Of a DNA stretch of 64,000 bases, positions 51,023-60,189 are shown one piece after another (the first letter of the stretch is position 1; every line of letters starts with the position of its first letter). A model generated the notes under the pieces. It worked only from the letters and a program-made list of their open reading frames with translations. It did not search any database and was not told the DNA's origin. Source of the DNA: Oscillatoria sp. FACHB-1406 (GTDB lineage: Bacteria; Cyanobacteriota; Cyanobacteriia; Cyanobacteriales; Spirulinaceae); the NCBI RefSeq assembly GCF_014698145.1, contig NZ_JACJSM010000008.1:116969-180968 (forward strand), in the 5' to 3' direction. The translations under genes and the position numbers were made by a program.

Positions 51023-52792
51023 ATGATCTCCCATAATTTTCTGAACAATGCAGTTAATGAAGTTAGCTTCCTAAGCATTTTTGGGTTTTCGCTACTAGGG
51101 CTAATCGCCTATGGAGTTTTGAAAGTTTACGGAGGTAATAGCAACGAGCGTGTGAGCCATCCCCCCTCCAACGCTCCCCAGCAGAAGCGCGATCGCCGAA
51201 CCAACAATTGGTTCTTGTGGGTACAAATCAGTTTTGCGATCGCTTTTTTCAGCATCTATGCGTATTTAATTCTGAGTCAAACTACCTTTGCTGGCATGGA
51301 TAATAGCATTCTAACCCTGTTTTCAGTCAGGGGCAATCGCTATTTTATGCCGATCTGGGGCGCTTCAGGTCGATTTTTTCCCTTGGGGCATCAAGAGTTT
51401 AACATCGTTCGTCTCTTTAGTAAAACACCTTTCAGCTATCACTTATTTGCAGTCTTGCAACTTCTCATTTTTTTGCCCGTTACCTTTATCTTTTTGAGAA
51501 GATGTCAGATCGGTTATCGGCTACCACTTTTATTGATAGTGACGACCGCACCCAGTTTCGTAATTCCTTTTTTTGGGCTAGTCTATCCCGAAAGAAATAT
51601 AATTTTTTTTCTCATCTTTTTTTTCCTATTTTTGAACGAGTTCAACATCTCAAAATCTCGCTGGTCATTTTGTGGGGCATTAATAGCAGCGCAGTTTACT
51701 CTCTATTATAAAGAACCCGTATTTATTCTGATAAGCAGTTTTGCTTTAAGTCGTCTCCTGCTCAACTTTCCATCTCAAGAAAAAAGCTATAGCTGCCGAA
51801 AGATGCTTAATTTTGCAAAGCAGCAATGGTTAGATTCTTCCTTAATTATTTTATCGTTAATTTATATCCTGTTATATGCGATCGTAACGATTCCGAACTT
51901 AGGAACACCTTACGCAGCAGATATAGTTGCTCGTAACACAGAACTAATGGTTCTAGGGACTTATCTTGAATATAACCCCTTGCTCCTCATTTTTGGATTA
52001 GTATTTATTGTAAGAATTGCTAATGTAGCGATCGCGAAAAAAGCGTTCGATCGCTTCTGGGATCCCTTGGCATTGGGAACACTTTTGTATGGATTGGCTT
52101 ATATTAAGCTTAAGCTCATCAGTATGTACTACATGGCTCCCGTTGACTTTTTGGGAATTTTGTATCTCGGATGGGTTTGCAATAAGCTGCTAAAAACCAG
52201 CACAAAAAAAATAAGTTTAATTTTGTTCGGAATTATTTTTATCGGAATATTTATCAGGAACTTAAGTATTTCTTCTTCGGAAATACTGAATTCAAAGAAG
52301 TATGAAGAAAGCAATATACAGCTAGTTGAATTTCTTAAAAACTATTCATCTCAAAATCGAAACAGAGATTCAGTAAGTTTATTATTTCCATCCAATAGCA
52401 ACTATGAAGTCATGGAATTTTCCTCATTTATGGATTATCAAGGTTTAAAACTGCACCCTCGTAATTATCACAAAATGAAAGCTATCGAGCGCGAGCGGAG
52501 CGCTTGGGTTGTAAAAACGCAGAAACCTCTAAAAGAGGATAAGTGTATGTTGTATGCACCCTACAAATGCTATTATTTTAGCGCTCCGGAACCCGGCAAT
52601 CTCATGGTCTTTTTGCCCAAATATAACGGTACGGCTAACGGGCGCAACATTGACCGCATTAAGAACGAGTCAGAGATGATATTTCAGTATCAGCCCAGTT
52701 TTTCAGCTTTAGAGAAAGTTCTTCGCTACTGGGCTGGGCCTCGTCGGATTGCTAAAGACTGGATGAATCTTTATGTGTTTAAAGTAGACTAA
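51023..52792 (+). CDS. Polytopic membrane protein, possible GT-C-like
   Basis: 589 residues with about ten hydrophobic segments (FLSIFGFSLLGLIAYGVL, FAIAFFSIYAYLIL, FAVLQLLIFLPVTFIFL, LLIVTTAPSFVIPFFGLVYP, FGIIFIGIFIRNL and others). A short loop motif (FAGMDNSIL) after the second helix and VYPERN later recall lipid-linked-sugar glycosyltransferases of the GT-C fold. The C-terminal 150 residues are soluble. Base composition is clearly more AT-rich than its neighbours, which may indicate transfer. It is flanked by apt and hisG, and no other polysaccharide gene is near. Confidence 0.65.
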   Translation: MISHNFLNNAVNEVSFLSIFGFSLLGLIAYGVLKVYGGNSNERVSHPPSNAPQQKRDRRTNNWFLWVQISFAIAFFSIYAYLILSQTTFAGMDNSILTLFSVRGNRYFMPIWGASGRFFPLGHQEFNIVRLFSKTPFSYHLFAVLQLLIFLPVTFIFLRRCQIGYRLPLLLIVTTAPSFVIPFFGLVYPERNIIFFLIFFFLFLNEFNISKSRWSFCGALIAAQFTLYYKEPVFILISSFALSRLLLNFPSQEKSYSCRKMLNFAKQQWLDSSLIILSLIYILLYAIVTIPNLGTPYAADIVARNTELMVLGTYLEYNPLLLIFGLVFIVRIANVAIAKKAFDRFWDPLALGTLLYGLAYIKLKLISMYYMAPVDFLGILYLGWVCNKLLKTSTKKISLILFGIIFIGIFIRNLSISSSEILNSKKYEESNIQLVEFLKNYSSQNRNRDSVSLLFPSNSNYEVMEFSSFMDYQGLKLHPRNYHKMKAIERERSAWVVKTQKPLKEDKCMLYAPYKCYYFSAPEPGNLMVFLPKYNGTANGRNIDRIKNESEMIFQYQPSFSALEKVLRYWAGPRRIAKDWMNLYVFKVD

Positions 52793-52874
52793 GGCGGGGT
52801 CGGGCAGGCCGAAAAATTTACCCCTAAAGCTATACAGTTATAAACGTTGAGCCTGCTTCCTAATTTCAATTCTA

Positions 52875-53507
52875 ATGATTACCGTCGCATTACCCAAAGG
52901 CGCTCTGTTAAAAGATACCATTCATCTCTTCCAAAAGATCGGCCTCGACTTCAGTGCCTTCCTCGATTCGGGCAATCGCCTGCTTCAAATTTCCGATCCT
53001 ACTGATACCGCTAAAGCGTTGCTCGTGAGAGCGCAGGATGTCCCCGTCTATGTCGAGTACGGACAAGCTCAGTTGGGAGTTGTGGGCTACGACGTACTGC
53101 GAGAAAAGTCCCCTCAAGTAGCCCAACTGGCAGATCTCAAATTTGGTAACTGTCGGCTGTCGGTAGCTGTTCCCACCACCAGTCCTTACCAACGCTCTTT
53201 TCAGCTTCCTCCTCACGGGCGCGTCGCCTCAAAGTTCGTTCACTGCGCCCGCGAGTATTTTCGCGCGCTAGACCTCCCGATTGAAATTATTCCGCTCTAT
53301 GGGTCGGTAGAGTTGGGGCCGATTACGGGAATGTCTGAGGCGATTGTCGATTTAGTCTCTACTGGGCGCACCCTTAAAGAAAATGGTTTGGTGGAAATTG
53401 ATGTTCTGTTTGAGAGTACCGCCCATCTCGTTGCTCATCCTTCGAGCTACCGTCTGAATACCGATGGTCTCCACGACTGGGTGGAGCGATTGCGCGACGC
53501 GATTTAA
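52875..53507 (+). CDS. hisG: ATP phosphoribosyltransferase, short form
   Basis: 210 residues: [40 protein letters not shown] and [37 protein letters not shown]. This is the first enzyme of histidine synthesis, joining ATP and PRPP. The protein ends after the catalytic domains and lacks the C-terminal regulatory domain, so it should need HisZ, which is not in the window. It is monocistronic here. Confidence 0.96.
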   Translation: MITVALPKGALLKDTIHLFQKIGLDFSAFLDSGNRLLQISDPTDTAKALLVRAQDVPVYVEYGQAQLGVVGYDVLREKSPQVAQLADLKFGNCRLSVAVPTTSPYQRSFQLPPHGRVASKFVHCAREYFRALDLPIEIIPLYGSVELGPITGMSEAIVDLVSTGRTLKENGLVEIDVLFESTAHLVAHPSSYRLNTDGLHDWVERLRDAI

Positions 53508-53704
53508 GGAGTAGCTCTACGGGCAGATTTTGCTCTCTGCCTTTAGCCTCCCATAGGCTCGCTGTCCCACAAATCGGCTCGGGTGTAGATTTTAGTCAAT
53601 AAATCTTGACTTTTGGAGACGTAAGCCCTTCAACTCCTTTAAAGAGTTTTAAACTTTTTTTGCTGCTTTCACAGTGTTTTCACAAGGAACTGTCATACTT
53701 AATT

Positions 53705-53773
53705 ACAGTGTGCAGATGATAGGTGTGCAGACATTCAACCCCACTCCCTTCCAGGAGTTGGGGCTTTTTTTTT
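53705..53773 (+). ncRNA. Candidate small RNA, copy 1 of tandem pair
   Basis: About 69 nt. Upstream, TTTCACA occurs twice with an 11-bp period (53667 and 53678), followed by CTGTCAT and a possible -10 CATACT. The candidate begins near CAGTGTGCAGATGATAGGTG and ends in a terminator: CCCCACTCC (53739-53747) pairs with GGAGTTGGGG and is followed by nine T. Between promoter and terminator there is no reading frame with a ribosome site. The same layout repeats 300 bp downstream. Confidence 0.55.
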
Positions 53774-54005
53774 CGCACTCTCCCCGCTCGATGGCTAGTA
53801 AAAACGCTGAATCTATAAATAAGGTTTACAATTAAATCTGGTAATTGTACTTAATTTTTGGCTAAGTTGCCCGCGATCGCGTTCCAATGTGACTAAATTT
53901 TTGAGGGGTAAGGGAAATCTACATAAATTATTAAATTCCTGATGAAGTTTAAAAATTTTACTGGAACTTTCACAATGTTTTCACGAGCCTATGTAATACT
54001 GATTT

Positions 54006-54071
54006 CAGTGTGCAGATGATAGGTGTATAAAACATTCAACCCCAACTCGCTTTAGAGTTGGGTATTTTTTT
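54006..54071 (+). ncRNA. Candidate small RNA, copy 2 of tandem pair
   Basis: About 66 nt. The upstream TTTCACAATGTTTTCACGAG (53968-53987) mirrors copy 1, with a better -10 (TAATAC, 53994-53999). The body shares CAGTGTGCAGATGATAGGTG (54006-54025) and ACATTCAACCCCA with copy 1. The terminator is CCCAACTC/GAGTTGGG followed by TATTTTTTT. Promoter, core and terminator are conserved, but the DNA between the two copies is not. That pattern favours two real transcripts under selection. It lies tail-to-tail with the 98-residue gene. Confidence 0.55.
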
Positions 54072-54121
54072 GGAGATACAAGGGCATGAGACGGCACTTA
54101 AAGCGTCTTGCCCCGTTTGAC

Positions 54122-54409
54122 CTATTTACTGCTGTAGTAAAATGCGATCTCCTTGTCTTTAAGCGGGGCAAACTCGGCATCGAGCAGCATTTGGTTCAAC
54201 TCATCTTGGGGGATATGCTTTGCACCGATGCGCACGATCCGCGATCGCATCGTGTTGGAAACGCCGCTGCGCTGCCGTCCGGCTTCAAATCCCATCACGC
54301 GCTGGTAGAGTTCGAGTTTGGCGCTTGGAATGGGGGAACCGTCGAAGTCGATTCCTTGTTCGATCGCGCGATCGATAGCATCGGCACCCTTGGTACTTTC
54401 AGAAGACAT
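54122..54409 (-). CDS. Small conserved-looking cyanobacterial protein
   Basis: 95 residues from ATG 54409; a TTG three codons upstream is less likely. The sequence is charged and helical: GADAIDRAIEQGIDFDGSPI, AKLELYQRVMGFEAGRQRSG, VSNTMRSRIVRIGAKHIPQD and a C-terminus ending IAFYYSSK. Such dense, low-repeat sequence looks like a conserved cyanobacterial family, but I cannot name it. No membrane or signal segment. It stands alone between the sRNA candidates and the pilin-like gene. Confidence 0.7.
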   Translation of the reverse strand: MSSESTKGADAIDRAIEQGIDFDGSPIPSAKLELYQRVMGFEAGRQRSGVSNTMRSRIVRIGAKHIPQDELNQMLLDAEFAPLKDKEIAFYYSSK

Positions 54410-54524
54410 ACGATTCAATCTCTCAAAAATTCAACCCGACCATTTTAGCGCGTCGCTTCGGGAACAAAACCAGGACGAATTGCTACACTAAAACATCAAC
54501 TTGTTAAATAATCCAGGCTCGATC

Positions 54525-55397
54525 GTGTTGAAAGTCTTTGTATGTCGTCTCGCTGCGGTTGGGATGGTTGCTGGTTTGAGTGGGATTGTCCTTCCCAGTG
54601 CCAATCTCCCCGCAGTCGCGCAGTCTTCCCCAAGCGTCCAACCCCAAGCAACCTCACCCTTGCATGGCGAATGGCGCTTTAACGGGCCTACTCCCGAAGA
54701 ATCGATCTCGCTGCTATTCTCTCCAGACGATAAGCTCTATTTCATTCTGCCGGATGGTGAAGGCTCTCAAATCGCCATTCAAATGAAATATAGCGCGCAA
54801 TTTGACACCCAACCCAGCAGCCTCGATGTGATGGCTAGTGCTGAAGATAAAGCGCTGACGGTGTTCGAGCTAACCCCAGACGGGAAACTCCGCATTGATT
54901 TAGACGTGAGTCCGGGAGATTCTAGGCCTGAAAAAGTTGGGGAAAATGCGATCGCGTTCGAGCGCGTCTCCAACGCAACGCGCCCTCCAACTGATTTGCA
55001 AGTTATCGATCTGACCGCCGCCCCAGCTAAGACTGATGTTCCCGTACAGTTCATTAGCATTATTTTGAGCGGTCAAAGCGATTTTTATCGTAAAAATGGC
55101 AAATTTGCCGCTAGCGTCGAAGAATTGGGCTTAGCGACGGATTTAGAGACAGAAGAGTATCGCTATCAGCTTCAACCGGAGAGAGATAGCAGCAACAATA
55201 CGATTGTTACTGCTACCCCAAAAGTGGAAGGACTTCCGAGTTATGCAGGCGCTATTTTTACCTCTGAGGATAAGGGAACTTCAACGGGGGGCATTTGTCG
55301 CAGCGATCTTCCTTCAACTACGCCGCCCTTACCCCTCAGTCTTAATCGCGAAACGGAAACCCTTGAATGTCCATCGGGTTCGAGTTTATTGAAATAA
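54525..55397 (+). CDS. Exported protein with type IV pilin-like G/H C-terminal domain
   Basis: 290 residues from GTG 54525; a TTG at 54501 is also in frame. A signal peptide (VGMVAGLSGIVLPSANLPAVA) is cut near AVAQ. Residues about 45-160 are a beta-rich domain (LHGEWRFNGPTPEESISLLF). Residues about 175-290 resemble the pilin-like G/H family: FISIILSGQSDFYRKNGKFA, ATDLETEEYRYQLQPERDSS, VTATPKVEGLPSYAGAIFTS and a Cys pair (GGICRSD, LECPSG). It probably acts at the cell surface or periplasm. The same C-terminal family appears in the kinase at 42199. Confidence 0.75.
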   Translation: MLKVFVCRLAAVGMVAGLSGIVLPSANLPAVAQSSPSVQPQATSPLHGEWRFNGPTPEESISLLFSPDDKLYFILPDGEGSQIAIQMKYSAQFDTQPSSLDVMASAEDKALTVFELTPDGKLRIDLDVSPGDSRPEKVGENAIAFERVSNATRPPTDLQVIDLTAAPAKTDVPVQFISIILSGQSDFYRKNGKFAASVEELGLATDLETEEYRYQLQPERDSSNNTIVTATPKVEGLPSYAGAIFTSEDKGTSTGGICRSDLPSTTPPLPLSLNRETETLECPSGSSLLK

Positions 55398-55423
55398 TTT
55401 ATCCCAACTCGATCTTAAAGTAA

Positions 55424-56086
55424 CTAACGCTTTAATGCCAAAGTTAAACCGTCCGCGATCGGCACTAAACTGAGGGTAATGCGTTCGTCTCCATGCAACT
55501 TTTCATTTAAGGCGCGAATCGATCGCGTTTGATTGTCCTGTACTTCTAGATCGGCAACGCTGCCATTCCACAAAACATTATCGATCGCGATAACTCCGCC
55601 CCGACGCACTAACTTTAAAGCGCGATCGTAATAATTCTCGTAATTGCCCTTATCCGCATCGATGAAGGCAAAATCAAACGTTTCCGCCTCGCCATTTTCC
55701 AAAAGATTATCTAGGGTTTCTAAAGCAGGAGCAATGCGAAGATCGATCTTATCGGCTACGCCTGCTTGCTGCCAGTAGCGGCGAGCCATCTCGGTATATT
55801 CTTCGCTGATATCGCAAGCAATAACTTTACCGTCTGGCGGCAATGCAGCGGCAACAACTAAGGAACTATATCCGGTAAAGACTCCTACTTCTAACGTCTT
55901 TTTTGCACCAATTAATTGTACCAAAAGCGCCATAAATTGACCTTGCTCCGGTGCAATTTGCATAGTCGCTCTGGGATGATTTGCGGTTTCTTCGCGCAAT
56001 TGTTTTAAAGTTTCTGATTCGCGCAAGGAAGTAGCGAGTAAGTAGTCTTGGAGTTGGGGTTCGAGTCCGAGCGTTTTTTTAGTCAT
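55424..56086 (-). CDS. SAM-dependent O-methyltransferase (CCoAOMT-like)
   Basis: 220 residues: MQIAPEQGQFMALLVQLIGA, the SAM motif TLEVGVFTGYSSLVVAAALP, acidic ACDISEEYTEMARRYWQQAG, and metal-binding FAFIDADKGNYENYYDRAL followed by GGVIAIDNVLWNGSVAD. This is the divalent-metal-dependent family 3 of O-methyltransferases, which modify catechol-type substrates. The actual substrate is unknown. The gene start is followed upstream by a heptanucleotide array that reaches the next gene. Confidence 0.92.
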   Translation of the reverse strand: MTKKTLGLEPQLQDYLLATSLRESETLKQLREETANHPRATMQIAPEQGQFMALLVQLIGAKKTLEVGVFTGYSSLVVAAALPPDGKVIACDISEEYTEMARRYWQQAGVADKIDLRIAPALETLDNLLENGEAETFDFAFIDADKGNYENYYDRALKLVRRGGVIAIDNVLWNGSVADLEVQDNQTRSIRALNEKLHGDERITLSLVPIADGLTLALKR

Positions 56087-56091
56087 GTTTT

Positions 56092-56200
56092 AAATTATGA
56101 GTGATGAATTACGAGTTATGAGTGAGGAATTACGAATTACGAATTACGAACTACGAATTACGAACTACGAATTACGAATTACGAATTACGAATTAAAACC
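56092..56200. repeat. AATTACG/ACTACGA heptanucleotide array
   Basis: About 13 units, mostly GAATTAC with a few GAACTAC, fill the gap between the methyltransferase start and the WGR gene. On the minus strand the WGR coding sequence runs into it: its last codons (LIRNS) and its TAA stop are made of TTAATTCGTAATTCGTAA. Confidence 0.85.
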
Positions 56201-59200
56201 AAAGGATTATCAATCTGGGGATATTGCTGTTTAATTTGCAGTAACGTTTGAATAGCTTTGGCTTTATCGCCGATCGCGATCGTGAGAGACTGTTGGGTCA
56301 GAATATCCGCCACAATCCGCGCTGCTTCCTCGCTTCCCTTCGCTTCTGCGGCTAAAAAGGCAAAAATGCGATCTTTGGAGACGCGCCCGCGATTCACCTG
56401 AGACAGAACGGTAATACAATAAGGGGATAATTGCTGCAAGCGATCGCAATTTCCCGCCGCGTAGTCTTCCAGGTAATTCGTGGCAAACGCCTGCATATCG
56501 GCGCTGGGATGCTCGCTGAATTTTAACAAATAATCTTGTCCCCAATCTGACTGGAAATGATTGATGACGAGATTTCGTCCGAATTGCCGCACTTCCTCCC
56601 GCACGCTGTCGCAAATACTCACCATGACTTCCGGAGTCCAATCCTCGCGACCAAAAGCGCTGAAGGTTGCGATCGCGAACTCCCGCGAATCAGTCCAGGT
56701 TGACTCCAATAGCCGCGCGCCTGCGATGAATTCTTGAGGATCGCGACGCATTCGATCTAAAATTTGCAAGAACATCGATCGCGCTGCCTCCCGAACTGCA
56801 AAAATTTCGTGACTGGCGAGTTGTACGATTTCCCGCGTTGAAAACTCTTGCGTCCATTCTGCAACGCGGTTTCCAAGCGCAACACCGCCCAACTCCCGCG
56901 CGGCGGAAGATTTAGCGCGTAATAATTGTAAGGCAGTATCGCGATCGATCTGCGACATCCAACCGGGAATGTTCTCGCGCAACAAGACTACGATATCAGA
57001 ATGCAAGCCTTCCTGACGTTCGGGAAGCAGCAGCAGCGCGATGAATTCTCGCGCCATGCGAGTGGCGAAGTCGGGATGGGAGGTGGCGAGGCGTTCGATG
57101 AGGGAACGGACGGATTCACGTAAATCGGAAAGGTTAGAGGTTGCGATCGCGGCCAGAAAATCGTATTCTTCCAGCAATCTTTGCTCGGGCAACTGTCCGA
57201 AAAGTTGCACCCCAATGCGCCGAATCTCCTCATGAGACGAAGTAATTAACGAATCGATTAACCCCATCGGAAGTTCGGCGACGGGAATTTCGTGATTTAA
57301 CAAAATTCGCGCCCCCATTTCTTGTACTTCCACGCGGGAAGAATCGAGTAAATCTTGGATTATTCCCCATCTTAATGTCCGTAATTGGGAGGCAAAACAT
57401 AAGTGCAGCGTTTCTCCCGCATCCCGAATTGCCTCACCCGAATATTCTTCGCCCGATCGCGCCAACAACTCCGCCAAAACGCGCCCGACAATTCCCTGTT
57501 GTACCGCTTCTCCGAGTACCGCCTCCGACAGCAATCGCCGCGCAAATTGCCGCGTTTCGCCCTCGCAACTCAGGATCGGGGAAACGATAAACTCCGTCGA
57601 AGCCAGGAAAAAGTCTTTTGCTGCTTCTATCCATTCGTAGGCTTGCGATCGCGCCGCCGGTACCGGACAATGAACCAAGGCTTCAACTAATGCTAAATTG
57701 GGCGAACTTGCATCATACCGCTCGCGCGCAATTTCAAAAGCAAACTCAACCGTTACCTCATAAGGTTGATGCAACAGTTGGATTAACGTTTCTAACTCGA
57801 TTTCCCGGTAAAAATCTCTGCAAGCGCGCAACGCTTTCACTGCAAAATGATGCACCGGGCGACAGCGACTTTCCCGCAGCAATTTTAATAAAACGTCGGG
57901 TTGTTGTTCCCATAACTCCGGAAACGCTTCCTCGCGCTGTTGAGGTTCCGCATCACCCGGTTTATAGTTCTCGCGACAGCGCCACGCTCTTGTACCATTA
58001 GGGAAATGATAGCGGGGACTATTGGTATAAAGAATTGGATTGAAAATCAAATAAACCGCAAACGCATCCCAACGGTTTTCGTATCTAATACTTTGCTGTG
58101 TCGAATAATCCCAACGACTAAAGGTTGTTTGTTTCGGATTTTGTGCGTCGCTGTCGGAATATTGCAGCAAGATTTTTGAGGCAAATTGCACGTACATCGC
58201 ATCGCCTTCTTGCCCTAACTTCCGCAACGTTCGCCACACTCGTTTGCGAAAATAGCGTCGCGTTGCATAACTGTAGGAATGATAATAGCCCTGCGGTTCT
58301 TTATCGAAACGATAGGCAAGAATGCCAAATATTTCCGCATCTTGCCGGTACTCTGCCATCTTAAAAATATGCCGTATCCTTTGGACGTAATGCGTATCTT
58401 GCAGGGAAGCCGTTTTAACCAATCCTAAAAGGAAAGGACGAGTGTATTCATTATCAATTTGATAGAATGTATCAATAATTGTAAAAAGGTTACTTTTTTC
58501 AGCCCTGACATAAGCATCTACTTCATTATCCACATAGTAGGGATTCCAATAAACGTAACGCTCTACGATTAGCTTCGGAAAGCGCGATCTCCAGGGTTCG
58601 GGCAAGGCTTCTATTTTGGCATTAACCTCTTTTTTTAAATTCCGATCGTTCAGCCACTCCCAACTAAATTCTCGCTTTACCCACGCTTGAAATTCTTTAA
58701 CCGCAGGCTCGATATATATCTCCTGTTGAAGATAGTTATTGGCAGCAATTGAGAAGTTGTCAGCACTACCATTGCGAGCCAATTCTTGCAACTCCTGCGG
58801 CAGTTCGGAAATTTTCTCTTCCTTCATCCGCAATCTTTCGGCTGCGGTTTCCAACTTATACAGTGCTTCCCAAGCAATCCGCTTGACAAACTCCGGCGTA
58901 GTAGGCGTTTCATAGAGATGCTGTACGTCCGCGATCGCACTCTCATCCCCGCACCATCCCAACGCCGCTACAATGCAGTAATCCCGCAGCGCATTGTTAC
59001 TTCTGAGCAAGGAAATCAACGCAGGAACCGCCTCGCGCAACTTCAACTCGCCCGCTCGCCAAATAACGCGCTCTAAAGGCCAATTATCACCATCTCGTGC
59101 CATTAAGCGCCGCAAAATCGCTTCTTTTCGGGCTTCCTCGTTCCCTTCCTCCCGTTCGACGGTTGAAGGGACTTCCTGAGACTCCACCGCTTCTCGATAG

Positions 59201-59421
59201 CCCTTGCGCGTTTTCTCAGTTACTAATTTCTCAAAAAGTTGTTCGGCTCGGGCCAAAGTAACAGGTTGCGTTGTCTTCGTTCCCTCCTTCAAAGTTGCAC
59301 CGCGCCGCCCGTAGCGAAAATTCACTAAATAGCCGCCTCCAACTTGACAGAGATCTACTTCGTAAACTTTATCGGAGGTTCCTTCCTGAAAAGAAAGCGT
59401 CATTCGTCTAATAAGTTCCAT
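56179..59421 (-). CDS. WGR-domain protein with long HEAT-like repeat array
   Basis: 1080 residues. Residues 1-75 form a WGR domain (LIRRMTLSFQEGTSDKVYEV, GGGYLVNFRYGRRGATLKEG), a fold that in PARP proteins contacts nucleic acid. The rest is helical, with HEAT-type repeats near 115-195 (AVPALISLLRSNNALRDYCI) and throughout the C-terminal 600 residues. WGR-plus-repeat proteins are usually encoded beside MoxR ATPase and vWA genes in signalling or conflict islands; none is present here, although a vMAP-type HTH gene lies 53 kb away. The last five residues come from a repeat array. Confidence 0.85.
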   Translation of the reverse strand: MELIRRMTLSFQEGTSDKVYEVDLCQVGGGYLVNFRYGRRGATLKEGTKTTQPVTLARAEQLFEKLVTEKTRKGYREAVESQEVPSTVEREEGNEEARKEAILRRLMARDGDNWPLERVIWRAGELKLREAVPALISLLRSNNALRDYCIVAALGWCGDESAIADVQHLYETPTTPEFVKRIAWEALYKLETAAERLRMKEEKISELPQELQELARNGSADNFSIAANNYLQQEIYIEPAVKEFQAWVKREFSWEWLNDRNLKKEVNAKIEALPEPWRSRFPKLIVERYVYWNPYYVDNEVDAYVRAEKSNLFTIIDTFYQIDNEYTRPFLLGLVKTASLQDTHYVQRIRHIFKMAEYRQDAEIFGILAYRFDKEPQGYYHSYSYATRRYFRKRVWRTLRKLGQEGDAMYVQFASKILLQYSDSDAQNPKQTTFSRWDYSTQQSIRYENRWDAFAVYLIFNPILYTNSPRYHFPNGTRAWRCRENYKPGDAEPQQREEAFPELWEQQPDVLLKLLRESRCRPVHHFAVKALRACRDFYREIELETLIQLLHQPYEVTVEFAFEIARERYDASSPNLALVEALVHCPVPAARSQAYEWIEAAKDFFLASTEFIVSPILSCEGETRQFARRLLSEAVLGEAVQQGIVGRVLAELLARSGEEYSGEAIRDAGETLHLCFASQLRTLRWGIIQDLLDSSRVEVQEMGARILLNHEIPVAELPMGLIDSLITSSHEEIRRIGVQLFGQLPEQRLLEEYDFLAAIATSNLSDLRESVRSLIERLATSHPDFATRMAREFIALLLLPERQEGLHSDIVVLLRENIPGWMSQIDRDTALQLLRAKSSAARELGGVALGNRVAEWTQEFSTREIVQLASHEIFAVREAARSMFLQILDRMRRDPQEFIAGARLLESTWTDSREFAIATFSAFGREDWTPEVMVSICDSVREEVRQFGRNLVINHFQSDWGQDYLLKFSEHPSADMQAFATNYLEDYAAGNCDRLQQLSPYCITVLSQVNRGRVSKDRIFAFLAAEAKGSEEAARIVADILTQQSLTIAIGDKAKAIQTLLQIKQQYPQIDNPLVLIRNS

Positions 59422-59602
59422 AATTTTTGAGGTGGAAATAATGGATAAAAATTACGATCGCTCGTTAACGGGTTTGAATACTGGGAACGTTTAATTTGAC
59501 TTTTTTACAGACTTGCGATAAGACTCAAATTAATGATGGGTTAAATTTCTGATATTAACAATACCAATACCAAATTGATGTCAAACTGCATAGAATCAAA
59601 AG

Positions 59603-59712
59603 TAGTGCCGTGACACAGCTAAAACTGTGCGATAGGTTTCTCGTTCTATTGCTTACTCGATCGGGTTTCAAGAGTTTTTCTAAAGCCTCATTTAAGGTGT
59701 GTCACGGCAGTA
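59603..59712. mobile_element. 110-bp MITE with 15-bp terminal inverted repeats, copy 2
   Basis: Ends TAGTGCCGTGACACA and TGTGTCACGGCAGTA. It is the reverse complement of 35091-35200 with essentially no differences across 110 bp. Both copies are directly next to a GTGCGTTA repeat, which suggests a preferred landing site or co-mobilisation. Confidence 0.88.
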
Positions 59713-59741
59713 GGGTGCGTTAGCGAAGCGTAACGCACCAT
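59713..59741. repeat. GTGCGTTAGCGAAGCGTAAC palindromic repeat
   Basis: GGTGCGTTAGCGAAGCGTAA and CGCACCA form an imperfect palindrome (GGTGCGTTA/TAACGCACC). Copies are found at 34446, 44131 and 44220. It abuts the right end of the 110-bp MITE. Confidence 0.65.
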
Positions 59742-59786
59742 CATCTTAACCCAAAATTGAGGGAAGTCGATTCTGTACAACATTAA

Positions 59787-59846
59787 TGGGTAGGGGCGAA
59801 TGCCATTCGCCCGCGCGGTGTACCCACGCAAACGAAAAATGCTATA
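59787..59846. repeat. Partial TATATAGC-family element
   Basis: Contains GGGGCGAATGCCATTCGCCC, GCGCGGTGTACC and the right end AACGAAAAATGCTATAA. The left part is missing. Compare the complete copy at 39589-39699. Confidence 0.7.
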
Positions 59847-59858
59847 ACACCGGCGTTA

Positions 59859-59957
59859 TCCCAATTCTCAGTTACGATGCACTAAATTTTTCGTCGTAGG
59901 GGCAGCCACATTGTTATGCCCTCTTCGGGAATCGTGCAAAATCAATGAGAATTGGTA
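59859..59957. mobile_element. 99-bp MITE-like element, TACCAATTCTCA family, inverted copy
   Basis: Aligns in reverse complement with 36033-36130 at high identity across its length, with ends TCCCAATTCTCA and TGAGAATTGGTA. It is followed by TTA, the complement of the TAA target seen at other copies. Confidence 0.82.
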
Positions 59958-60189
59958 TTACGGGTTAACCGAATCGCAGCAAGGCGGTTAGAAAGCGTTA
60001 GGGGTAGTGGAGGAATCGGGAAAGGCGGTAATGGGTTTTTCTAGAGGTTGCCGCGTCGGAGGTTCCCTAACTGCTGAAATTACGGTTAATCCCCCTACCT
60101 TTTTCGGTTTCTGCGACTGAAATTTTCAGTCCCCTTTGACACAATGAGAGTGTGCTTAGAAAGCCAAAGCAATCGGAGGTCAAAAGATT

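Larger units (their letters stand above)
59422..60189. other. Repeat-dense intergenic region upstream of hsp20
   Basis: 768 bp with no gene. It holds, in order, the 110-bp MITE copy 2, a GGGTGCGTTAGCGAAGCGTA repeat, a partial TATATAGC-family element, and a TACCAATTC-family element, listed separately. The last 60 bp form the hsp20 promoter: TTGACA at 60136-60141, then GGAGG eleven bases before the ATG. No CIRCE operator was seen. Confidence 0.7.

Noticed and set aside
60120..60189. CIRCE operator or RNA thermometer upstream of hsp20
   Set aside because: No TTAGCACTC/GAGTGCTAA pair and no clear sequence complementary to the GGAGG site were found.
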